DNA from: an uncultured Gemmiger sp. | GTDB taxonomy: Bacteria; Bacillota; Clostridia; Oscillospirales; Ruminococcaceae | Direction: 5' to 3' | Length of the DNA stretch: 39,584 nt | Assembly (NCBI GenBank): GCA_944388125.1 | Contig: CALXHO010000017.1 | Span: forward strand, 1 to 39,584 | Shown here: positions 31,624 to 37,741 of the stretch, in pieces | Numbering within the stretch: the first letter of the stretch is position 1 | Layout of the letters: the number at the start of each line of letters is the position of its first letter | Position numbers and translations under genes: made by a program | Notes under the pieces: generated by a model | The model's database searches: none | Told to the model about the DNA's origin: nothing | Seen by the model: only the letters and a program-made list of their open reading frames with translations

Positions 31624-31688
31624 TTTTTCTTTTTTATTCATTACTTGTGTGCGGGCTGGATTATCCGCCCGGTGCAGAAGGAGCCAAG

Positions 31689-32408
31689 ATGTCTAAACTA
31701 TTGATCGTCATCCCTGCCCACAATGAGGAAGAAAACATTGTCCGCGTCGTGCGGAAGCTGACCACCCAATATCCTCAGTACGACTATGTGGTCGTCAACG
31801 ACGGCAGCCGGGACAAGACTGCCGCCCTCTGCCGGGCCAACGGGTTCCGGCTGATTGATCTGCCCATCAATCTGGGATTGGCGGGCGCATTTCAGACCGG
31901 ACTGCGCTATGCTGCGGAAAACGGTTACGACTGCGCCATGCAGCTGGATGCCGACGGCCAGCACAAACCTGAATACATCGAACCCATGCTGGCCGCCCTG
32001 GAGGAGGGCGCCGATATCGTCATCGGCAGCCGCTTTCTGACGGTGAAAAAGCCCAAAACCCTGCGCATGCTGGGCAGCTATATCATCAGCTGGTCCATCC
32101 GGCTGACCACCGGGCGCGCCATCTGCGACCCCACCTCCGGCATGCGGATGTTCAACCGCGCCATGGTGGAGGAATTTGCCCAGAATCTCAACTACGGCCC
32201 CGAGCCCGATACCATCAGCTACCTGATCAAAAACGGCGCCGTTGTCAAGGAAGTCCAGGTGGAAATGGGTGAACGCATTGCCGGGCGAAGCTATCTGAAT
32301 CTCTGGAACAGCATCCAGTATATGGTCAAAATGTCCATTTCCATTTTGCTCATCCAGTGGTTCCGCAAGCGCGACACTGAAACCCCTTACTCGGAAAGGA
32401 AGGCATGA
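31689..32408 (+). CDS. GT2 polyprenyl-phosphate glycosyltransferase (DPM1-like)
   Basis: This 239-residue enzyme resembles dolichyl-phosphate mannosyl/glucosyl transferases, which load a sugar onto undecaprenyl phosphate. Motifs in order are LLIVIPAHNEEENIVRVVRK, VVVNDGSRDKT, the LPINLGLAGAFQTGLRYA segment, QLDADGQHKPEYI with the metal-binding DAD, and IGSRF. A GRAICDPTSGMRMFNR loop and a partly hydrophobic C-terminus follow. AAGGAG precedes the ATG at 31689. The gap upstream (65 bases) is AT-rich. The DUF2304 gene begins three bases after its stop; this GT2-DUF2304 pair is common and suggests that they work together with GT-C transferases (inference). Confidence 0.9.
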   Translation: MSKLLIVIPAHNEEENIVRVVRKLTTQYPQYDYVVVNDGSRDKTAALCRANGFRLIDLPINLGLAGAFQTGLRYAAENGYDCAMQLDADGQHKPEYIEPMLAALEEGADIVIGSRFLTVKKPKTLRMLGSYIISWSIRLTTGRAICDPTSGMRMFNRAMVEEFAQNLNYGPEPDTISYLIKNGAVVKEVQVEMGERIAGRSYLNLWNSIQYMVKMSISILLIQWFRKRDTETPYSERKA

Positions 32409-32411
32409 GTC

Positions 32412-32771
32412 ATGTTGGATCAGCCGATCATCCGCGCCTGCCTCATCATCGGCAGCCTTATCACCGCGTTCATCATCCTGCGCCGCGTCCGCCAGGCCAA
32501 GGTCCAGATTGAGGATACCATCTTCTGGCTGGCCGCGTCCGCCGTGCTGCTCATCCTTGCCATCTTCCCCGGCATTGCGTTCTGGGCTTCCCGGCTGCTG
32601 GGCTTTGTCAGCCCCATCAACTTCGTCTACATCGTCATCATTTTCCTGCTCATCGTCAAGCAGTTCTTCATGTCCATCCGTCTCAGCCAGCTGGACTCCA
32701 AGGTACGCATCCTGACCCAGCGCATTGCCCTCAATGAGGAAAAGGCGGAACGCGACAAATTGGATTTGTAA
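32412..32771 (+). CDS. DUF2304 family membrane protein
   Basis: This 119-residue membrane protein has three hydrophobic segments (IIRACLIIGSLITAFIIL, DTIFWLAASAVLLILAIF, INFVYIVIIFLLIVKQFF) and then a short coiled-coil-like tail (LDSKVRILTQRIALNEEKAERDK). This is the usual layout of DUF2304, which often accompanies DPM1-like GT2 genes. A role as partner or flippase for lipid-phosphate sugars has been suggested by context but is not established. It begins three bases after the GT2 stop. Its stop codon overlaps the -35 hexamer of the next promoter. Confidence 0.87.
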   Translation: MLDQPIIRACLIIGSLITAFIILRRVRQAKVQIEDTIFWLAASAVLLILAIFPGIAFWASRLLGFVSPINFVYIVIIFLLIVKQFFMSIRLSQLDSKVRILTQRIALNEEKAERDKLDL

Positions 32772-32794
32772 AGTACCCCTAAACCTGATATAAT
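32766..32794 (+). promoter_or_regulatory. Sigma-A promoter for the small orphan gene at 32871
   Basis: TTGTAA (overlapping the stop codon of the DUF2304 gene), a 17-base spacer and a perfect TATAAT. The start would be near 32801, giving a leader of about 70 bases. Confidence 0.82.
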
Positions 32795-32870
32795 AATTTT
32801 ATATCGTCTGATCTGCGTGTCTGCCCCGGCAGACTGCGCTGTCTATACAGGAAGGAAGGTTGTGACCCCA

Positions 32871-33161
32871 ATGGCATACACTCCGAAATTGACCTACAAG
32901 GGCCGCCCGCTGGTCCGCTGCGGCAACGACATCTACTATGGTTCCCTCAAAGACCCCTACGTCATCTATCTTCAGATCCTCACCACCAAAAAGGAAAAGG
33001 ATGCTGAGGTCGCCGACAAGGTGCATATTGTCCTGCTGGACACCGACTCCTCCAAGGCTCTGCCTGACCGCATCGTCCGCCAGGCCAACAAGGTGGGCCT
33101 GTTCAACGCTCTGTCCTTCGGCGACATCATGCTGCGCAGCCAGATGAAGGGCAAAGCCTGA
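32871..33161 (+). CDS. Small conserved-looking protein of unknown function
   Basis: I do not recognise this protein. It has 96 residues, is basic at both ends and has no membrane segment. The N-terminus has YTPKLTYKGRPLVRCGNDIYYG, two stretches of likely beta strand (VIYLQILTT, KVHIVLLDTD) and an amphipathic region (IVRQANKVGLFNALSF). The ATG at 32871 is 11 bases from a GGAAGGAAGG element; an in-frame GTG at 32862 is an alternative start and adds three residues. It has its own strong promoter and a strong terminator, so it is expressed apart from the glycan operon. Its tight, well-signalled unit argues that it is real. Confidence 0.8.
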   Translation: MAYTPKLTYKGRPLVRCGNDIYYGSLKDPYVIYLQILTTKKEKDAEVADKVHIVLLDTDSSKALPDRIVRQANKVGLFNALSFGDIMLRSQMKGKA

Positions 33162-33191
33162 TCGGGACATTTTTTCACAAGTACAAACAGC

Positions 33192-33240
33192 AAAGCAGGC
33201 GCTTTCTCCCCGGTGAAGGGGCGGAAAGCGCCTGCTTTTT
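33192..33240 (+). terminator. Intrinsic terminator after the small orphan gene
   Basis: Perfect 15-bp arms (33192-33206 and 33224-33238) are followed by TTTTTATTTG. AAA on the far side may let it also act on the convergent minus-strand gene. Confidence 0.93.
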
Positions 33241-33256
33241 ATTTGTATGGATTTTC

Positions 33257-34495
33257 TCAGTAAATGGGGGCATGGCTGACAAAAGCCGCAAAATAAACCC
33301 ACCACAGCATCCCCAGCCCTGCCAGCAGGATCAGCCGTCCCTTCCTCCCCTGCAATACCGTACCTGCGGCACAGGGCAGTGCGGGCATCCCCAGAGCATA
33401 CCGCTGGGCACTGATGAGCCAGGTCTGGCCGTTCATCATCAGGACGCCCGCCAATCCCAGCAGCAGCCAGTCGGGGCTGAGTTTATGTGCCGCCAGGGCG
33501 AAGAGCAATACTTCCAGCAGGATCACGGCCACCGTCCACAGCCCGATATAGATGCCCAGCGGGGTCTCTGTATCCGCATAGCGGAACATATTGACGATAG
33601 CCTGGGGAAACAGGCAGAAGCTGTGGTGCCAGTGCTCTTTCTGGTAAATCGTGAACTGAAAGGCGTTGCCGTAAACTTTCCAGTTGAGAAGGAGATACAC
33701 AAGAATTCCCGCAGCCGGGCCTGCCACCGGGAGTGCCCAGGCGAGGCGGGGCTTTTCCCTGCGGCGGAGGGCCAGGATCATCCAGGCCACGGCATAGCCT
33801 GCCAGCAGGATGCCGTTGGCACGGCACAGCGCCGCCAACAATCCGAACAGTCCCGCCTGCCCCATTTTGCGCCGCTGCATGGCATCCAGGAAAGCAAAGT
33901 TCAGGTAATAAAACAAAGCCTCCGTCTGGGGCAGGACAAAAAAGAAGCTTCCGGGAAGGGCCAGCTGTACCGCGCAGGCGAATGCCGCCGTGGTGCGGTT
34001 TTCCGTCAGACGCCAGACACAGCGGTACAAAAGCACCGTCCCCCCTGCGGTGAGAAGTATGGCAAGCACGGTGCCCGTCAGCCAGAGATCCGCCCCCAGC
34101 AGGGCAAACGGCCGCAGCAGCCAGCCCCACAGGGGGAAAAAGACGATCATCAGGTACTGTTCGGCAAAGCCGTCCTCGGCCGCGCCATACCCCCACCGGG
34201 CAAGATCCAGATAATGGCGGGCATCCAGTCCGCCGCAGAGGCCGCTCTGCACCGCATCCAGCGGGGAAAGTTCCGGATGCTGCAGCCACGCCGCCATACA
34301 CAGTGCCGTGAGCATGACCACACACCAGAGCAGCGCCCCGCCGAACACCAGTTTCTGCCCCTGCGGGCCCTGGTCCACGATGCCACCGGTCCGTTTTTCA
34401 GGAATGTGTCCGGCAAATAATCGCACCGCGCTCCGGGCCAGTGCATAGAGAAAAACGGCTGCCGCTGCGCCCGCCAGAACTACGGATACTGGCAT
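33257..34495 (-). CDS. PIG-V-like GT-C membrane glycosyltransferase
   Basis: This 412-residue polytopic membrane protein begins with a hydrophobic helix. After a cytoplasmic stretch it has the segment GGLDARHYLDLARWGYG (about residues 88-104), then FFPLWGWLLRPFALLG. This Asp-containing first loop followed by FFPL is typical of PIG-V-type mannosyltransferases of the GT-C class, which use lipid-phosphate sugars on the outer face. At least seven further hydrophobic segments follow. GGAGG precedes the ATG at 34495. It is monocistronic and convergent to the small orphan gene. The DPM1-like GT2 at 31689 could supply its donor (inference). The sugar is unknown. Confidence 0.8.
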   Translation of the reverse strand: MPVSVVLAGAAAAVFLYALARSAVRLFAGHIPEKRTGGIVDQGPQGQKLVFGGALLWCVVMLTALCMAAWLQHPELSPLDAVQSGLCGGLDARHYLDLARWGYGAAEDGFAEQYLMIVFFPLWGWLLRPFALLGADLWLTGTVLAILLTAGGTVLLYRCVWRLTENRTTAAFACAVQLALPGSFFFVLPQTEALFYYLNFAFLDAMQRRKMGQAGLFGLLAALCRANGILLAGYAVAWMILALRRREKPRLAWALPVAGPAAGILVYLLLNWKVYGNAFQFTIYQKEHWHHSFCLFPQAIVNMFRYADTETPLGIYIGLWTVAVILLEVLLFALAAHKLSPDWLLLGLAGVLMMNGQTWLISAQRYALGMPALPCAAGTVLQGRKGRLILLAGLGMLWWVYFAAFVSHAPIY

Positions 34496-34530
34496 TTTTG
34501 CTTTCCCTCCTCCCGGTTCCGACTGTTCCG

Positions 34531-34560
34531 ATTATAGCACAGCCGGAACGGTCCAGTCCA
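34531..34560 (-). promoter_or_regulatory. Promoter for the PIG-V-like gene
   Basis: A perfect TATAAT with TGC before it (extended -10) and a weak TGGACT at an 18-base spacing. The start would be near 34524. Confidence 0.65.
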
Positions 34561-34581
34561 TCCGGCAGATGGTACAGAGAC

Positions 34582-34624
34582 AAAAAACGCCCCTGCGGGC
34601 CGGAAGTACTGGTTTCGCAGGGGC
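34582..34624 (-). terminator. Intrinsic terminator of the efp/CD1247-type operon
   Basis: Perfect 9-bp arms GCCCCTGCG (34589-34597) and CGCAGGGGC (34616-34624). On the minus strand they are followed by GTTTTTTG. Confidence 0.9.
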
Positions 34625-34638
34625 ATTTGCGATGCAAA

Positions 34639-35079
34639 TTATTCGATGGGGATCTCGTGATCCTTGGGCAGGGCCGCGGGCTCATCGTCCTCGTCCTCCG
34701 CCATCTCAACGCCGAAGGATGCGCCGCAGTTGGGGCAGACCAGTTCGTCGCCCAGCAGGGCATCCTCGTCCACGGTGGTGACTTCGCCGCAGTTGGGGCA
34801 GGTCACTTCGTACATGGCATCCTCGTCGTCGTCCTCCTCGTCCTCATCGTCGTTGTCAAACACGACGTTGATGAGGTCGGTCAGATCCTCGTCGATGGTA
34901 TCCACATCCTCGTACAGCTGATCCAGAGCATTGTCCTGCTCGGTCACGGTGGAAGCCATCTCCTCCAGCAGATCCATCATCGCAGCGATGATTTTGCCGT
35001 TCTTGGAGTTGGCGTCAAATTCCATGCCGGACATCAGTCCGCGGATGTAGGCAGCTTTTGCATTGAGATCCATTGCCAT
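34639..35079 (-). CDS. CD1247-type acidic zinc-ribbon protein
   Basis: This 146-residue cytoplasmic protein of unknown function has the N-terminal domain found in Clostridia CD1247-like proteins (MDLNAKAAYIRGLMSGMEFD, then a helix IIAAMMDLLEEMASTVTEQD). A strongly acidic linker of about 15 Asp/Glu residues (near 76-87) leads to a zinc ribbon with two CPNCG knuckles, VTCPNCGEVTTV and LVCPNCGASFGV. A second acidic tail follows. AAGGAGGG lies seven bases before the ATG at 35079. It follows efp by 69 bases and shares the terminator at 34582-34624. The ribbon suggests protein or nucleic acid contact, but no role is known. Confidence 0.87.
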   Translation of the reverse strand: MAMDLNAKAAYIRGLMSGMEFDANSKNGKIIAAMMDLLEEMASTVTEQDNALDQLYEDVDTIDEDLTDLINVVFDNDDEDEEDDDEDAMYEVTCPNCGEVTTVDEDALLGDELVCPNCGASFGVEMAEDEDDEPAALPKDHEIPIE

Positions 35080-35099
35080 AATGGTTCCCTCCTTATGAT

Positions 35100-35115
35100 G
35101 GGCGGTCAGCCGCCC
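35100..35115 (-). other. Intercistronic hairpin before the CD1247-type ribosome site
   Basis: GGGCGG (35100-35105) pairs with CCGCCC (35110-35115) around a four-base loop. The hairpin ends about six bases before the AAGGAGGG ribosome site, where it could tune translation relative to efp. Confidence 0.5.
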
Positions 35116-35148
35116 GTTTGAGACGGTATGAACTCTGTCAGGCAGAGA

Positions 35149-35706
35149 TCAGACACGCTCCATATACTCGCCGGTGCGGGTATCGATGCGGATCTTGTCG
35201 CCCTCATTGATGAACAGGGGGACGCGGATCTCGGCACCGGTCTCGACCTTGGCGGGCTTCAGGGTGTTGGTGGCGGTGTTGCCCTTGAAGCCGGGCTCGG
35301 TCTCGGTGATCTCGAGCTCGATGAAGTTGGGGATTTCGACGCTGAAAACCTTGCCCTTGTAGGACAGCAGCTTGCAGACCTCGTTCTCCTTGCAGAACTT
35401 GAAGTTGTCGGGCACATCGGCAGCGTTGACCGGGATATCGTCGTAGGTCTCGTTGTCCATGAAGTGGTACAGATCGCCGTCAGCGTAGCTGTAGGTCACT
35501 TCCTTGCGCTCGATGAACGCCTGGGGGAACTTGGCGGTGGGGTTGTAGCTGGTTTCGGTAACAGCGCCGGTGATGACATTCTTGGTCTTGGTGCGCACGA
35601 AAGCAGCGCCCTTGCCGGGCTTGACGTGCTGGAACTCGACGACCTGAAGGACCTGGCCGTCCTGCTCAAAAGTAACACCGTTACGGAACTCGCCTGCAGA
35701 GATCAT
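35149..35706 (-). CDS. efp: Elongation factor P
   Basis: This 185-residue translation factor relieves ribosome stalling at consecutive prolines. The KOW-like N-terminal domain ([17 protein letters not shown]) carries the exposed loop [10 protein letters not shown], with Lys32 at the position that is modified in many bacteria. OB domains follow, including [12 protein letters not shown] and [22 protein letters not shown] at the C-terminus. Length is standard. GGAGGAG precedes the ATG at 35706. It heads a two-gene operon with the CD1247-type gene and has its own promoter at 35752-35780. Confidence 0.99.
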   Translation of the reverse strand: MISAGEFRNGVTFEQDGQVLQVVEFQHVKPGKGAAFVRTKTKNVITGAVTETSYNPTAKFPQAFIERKEVTYSYADGDLYHFMDNETYDDIPVNAADVPDNFKFCKENEVCKLLSYKGKVFSVEIPNFIELEITETEPGFKGNTATNTLKPAKVETGAEIRVPLFINEGDKIRIDTRTGEYMERV

Positions 35707-35751
35707 ATAGAAAACTCCTCCATTAATTAGAATTCAAGCATACCTGTAGTT

Positions 35752-35780
35752 ATTTTACCCGAAACCGCGCGCCGTTGCAA
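35752..35780 (-). promoter_or_regulatory. Sigma-A promoter for efp
   Basis: TTGCAA, a 17-base spacer and TAAAAT on the minus strand. The start would be near 35745. Confidence 0.75.
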
Positions 35781-35800
35781 GCCCTGCGCCCGGTTTTCGG

Positions 35801-35840
35801 GGCCAAATTGCGGAATTTTCCGGGATTTTGGCCGTTTTTT
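35801..35840 (+). terminator. Possible terminator facing against the flanking genes
   Basis: GGCCAAA (35801-35807) pairs with TTTGGCC (35827-35833) around an inner CGG/CCG stem, followed by GTTTTTT on the plus strand. Both neighbouring genes run on the minus strand, so it would stop only antisense transcripts. On the minus strand there is no U tract. Confidence 0.4.
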
Positions 35841-35858
35841 CGTATTTTGATGCCGCCG

Positions 35859-36713
35859 TCAGGCCTGTTCGTAGGTCTGCATCAGCGTACGGGCGTCCTC
35901 CGCCTGGGTGCCGGCCGACTCACAGATGATGGTGGGGGCCAGTCCCCGCTCCTTGAGAAGCTTCATCAGCGGCTGGTGAGGCGGGCCGAACTCGGTATCG
36001 GAAAAGGTGAGGTGGCACTTTTCCCCGCCCGCCGTGTAGGCAATGCGGGAAAAGTGGGAGTGAAAACGCACCGCACGGTCATCCCCCAGGGTCTCGGCCA
36101 TGCGGTCGAGGATGCGGATATAATCCTCCTCCCCGGTGATGCCGCCGTGGGTGCGGGCATACAGATGCCCGAAGTCAATGCAGGGTGTGATTCGGTCATC
36201 TACGCCGCACAGGGCCAGCACCTCGTCCAGCGTGCCCAGCTGATTCACCTTGCCCATGGTCTCGGGGCAGAGGATGCAGTCGCCGTAGCCCGCGGCATCC
36301 ACCGCCTCCACCGCCCGGCGCATGGTATCCAGGGCCTTCTCCAGGGCAGCTTCCCGGCTCTGTTTGCCGCAGCTGCCCGCATGGAAGATCACCCGGCGTC
36401 CCCCAAGGGCTTTGACCAGGGCGCAGCTCTGCAGCAAGTAGTCCACGCTGTGCAGGCGCTTTTCCTCCTCCATGCTGCTCATGCTGATATAGTAGGGTGC
36501 GTGCACCGACAGGGCGATGTTTTTCTCGGCGCACTGGGCGCCAAGGACTGCCGCCTTGTCCAGGGGCATGCGGACGCCCCGGCCGCACTGGACCTCAAAG
36601 GCGGTGAGGCCGAACCCGGCATGGTAGGCGGCAATATCCCGCGGGCTCTTGAAACCGGAAGCGGCAAAGCTGTCGGAAAGGCCGGCGGCGCCGAAGCGGG
36701 GCGAATCACTCAT
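35859..36713 (-). CDS. Endonuclease IV-like TIM-barrel protein (AP endonuclease family 2)
   Basis: This 284-residue protein has the TIM-barrel layout of Nfo-type AP endonucleases. SVHAPYYISMSS gives the first metal His, VIFHAGSCG the second, CPETMGKVNQLGTLDEV the Glu, CIDFGHLYARTHGG the Asp-His pair, and the later FHSHFSRI and ICESAG complete the set. It could cut DNA at abasic sites, though sugar-isomerase-type barrels share this fold and the sequence is rather diverged from E. coli Nfo. I chose the ATG at 36713, seven bases after GGGAGGG; it overlaps the end of yqeG by eight bases. The frame is open further upstream inside yqeG but has no support there. Confidence 0.82.
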   Translation of the reverse strand: MSDSPRFGAAGLSDSFAASGFKSPRDIAAYHAGFGLTAFEVQCGRGVRMPLDKAAVLGAQCAEKNIALSVHAPYYISMSSMEEEKRLHSVDYLLQSCALVKALGGRRVIFHAGSCGKQSREAALEKALDTMRRAVEAVDAAGYGDCILCPETMGKVNQLGTLDEVLALCGVDDRITPCIDFGHLYARTHGGITGEEDYIRILDRMAETLGDDRAVRFHSHFSRIAYTAGGEKCHLTFSDTEFGPPHQPLMKLLKERGLAPTIICESAGTQAEDARTLMQTYEQA

Positions 36714-37215
36714 ACAGGGTCCCTCCCTTTTCATAATACTTGCGGATGAAGGGCGGCTCAAACTTGCGCTTGAATTTGACGCCCTTGGACTTGTCGTGGG
36801 GGGTGCGGGGCATGACATACAGGCAGCGGATGCCGAACAGCCCCGCGGCCAGGCGGTCGGTGTAGATCTGGTCCCCCACCATGGCCATCTGGTCCTTCCG
36901 CACACCCAGCCGGCGGCGGGCAACCATCAGCCCTACGGGCAGCGGCTTGCAGGCCAGCGGCACCCAGGCCAGGCCAATGCGCTCCGCAAAGGGACGCACC
37001 CGTTTGGCCGTATTGTTGGAGACGATGGTCAGGCTGACGCCTGCTGCACGCATGGTGTCCAGCCAGGCGGAGACGCCTTCCTCCAGTTGCTGGCTGCCGT
37101 CCCCGGTGAGGGTGTTGTCCACATCCAGCACCAGGGCGCTGATGCCCTTCTGGCGCAGAAATTCCGGCGTGATGGCCTCCACATTTTTGAAGATATATTC
37201 CGGTGTAAGCAGCAT
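36706..37215 (-). CDS. yqeG: YqeG-family HAD-IIIA phosphatase
   Basis: This 169-residue HAD-superfamily protein is widespread in Firmicutes. It has LVLDVDNTLTGDG with Asp31 and Asp33 as nucleophile and acid/base, IVSNNTAKRV as motif II, ACKPLPVGLMVARRRLG with the motif III Lys, and MVGDQIYTDRLAAGLFG as the metal-binding motif IV. The opening LLTPEYIFKNVEAITPEFL is typical of YqeG. The biological substrate is uncertain; relatives include the phosphatidylglycerophosphatase GEP4. GGGGGA precedes the ATG. No clear promoter lies between it and the rpsU terminator, so it may depend on readthrough. It overlaps the next gene by eight bases. Confidence 0.93.
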   Translation of the reverse strand: MLLTPEYIFKNVEAITPEFLRQKGISALVLDVDNTLTGDGSQQLEEGVSAWLDTMRAAGVSLTIVSNNTAKRVRPFAERIGLAWVPLACKPLPVGLMVARRRLGVRKDQMAMVGDQIYTDRLAAGLFGIRCLYVMPRTPHDKSKGVKFKRKFEPPFIRKYYEKGGTLYE

Positions 37216-37268
37216 GGGTATGTCCCCCTTTCCCGGACGGCGGTGTGAATGGCAGGGTCACCCCTGCA

Positions 37269-37300
37269 ATAAAAAAGCAGGCCCGACACGCGGGCCTGCT
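37269..37300 (-). terminator. Intrinsic terminator after rpsU
   Basis: Perfect 10-bp arms AGCAGGCCCG (37276-37285) and CGGGCCTGCT (37291-37300) enclose a five-base loop. On the minus strand TTTTTATTG follows. Confidence 0.92.
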
Positions 37301-37342
37301 CAGCCGTTTGACGTTGCACGTCAGCTCATGCAGGCAAAAAGC

Positions 37343-37519
37343 TTACTTGAACTTACGCTTGCGGGCGGCTTCGGACTTCTTCTTGCGGCGCACGGACGGC
37401 TTCTCGTAAGCCTCGCGCTTGCGCACCTCGGCGAGCACACCGCTGCGAGCGGTGCTGCGCTTGAACCGGCGCAGGGCGCTCTCAAGGGATTCGCCCTCTT
37501 TGACACGGATCTCCGACAT
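37343..37519 (-). CDS. rpsU: 30S ribosomal protein S21
   Basis: This 58-residue, strongly basic ribosomal protein is part of the small subunit platform near the anti-Shine-Dalgarno end of 16S rRNA. The start [20 protein letters not shown], then [18 protein letters not shown], and the Lys/Arg-rich end [15 protein letters not shown] are standard for S21. GGGAGGG lies eight bases before the ATG at 37519. It has a promoter with two perfect hexamers, a leader of about 140 bases and a strong terminator. The gene is short and easily missed because a longer frame covers it on the same strand. Confidence 0.98.
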   Translation of the reverse strand: MSEIRVKEGESLESALRRFKRSTARSGVLAEVRKREAYEKPSVRRKKKSEAARKRKFK

Positions 37520-37668
37520 CTTGCTTTCCCTCCCTTGGCCTATGACAGGAGTTTGCCGGTCGTTTTTTCAGCATCTGCGCGGTGGGGTTTCTCCCCGGAA
37601 AGACAGTCGCAAAACCGTCCGGGAAGCGCCCTGTTTTCGCGCTTGCTACTAGTCAACCAGTATTGTCA

Positions 37669-37698
37669 ATTATACTATACTGTGCGGGAAAATGTCAA
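37669..37698 (-). promoter_or_regulatory. Consensus sigma-A promoter for rpsU
   Basis: Perfect TTGACA and perfect TATAAT on the minus strand with an 18-base spacer. The start would lie near 37662, which leaves a leader of about 140 bases before rpsU. Confidence 0.9.
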
Positions 37699-37720
37699 CC
37701 TTCTTTTCGCGTACAGTCGG

Positions 37721-37739
37721 ATTGTTCACAAATTGTTCA
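37721..37739. repeat. Tandem 8-bp repeat between leuS and the rpsU promoter
   Basis: ATTGTTCA occurs at 37721-37728 and again at 37732-37739, an 11-base period close to one helical turn. It lies about 23 bases upstream of the rpsU -35 hexamer and directly after the leuS stop codon. It could be a binding site or chance. Confidence 0.45.
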
Positions 37740-37741
37740 GC

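Noticed and set aside
34800-34860. Repetitive GTC/CTC run on the plus strand
   Set aside because: It encodes the acidic Asp/Glu linker of the CD1247-type protein on the minus strand; it is not a microsatellite.
35859-36923. Longer N-terminal extension of the endonuclease IV-like protein
   Set aside because: The extension lies inside yqeG in another frame and has no ribosome site. The ATG at 36713 has GGGAGGG at good spacing.
37321-37506. 61-codon minus-strand frame overlapping rpsU
   Set aside because: Out of frame with the perfect S21 match; the true gene starts at 37519.
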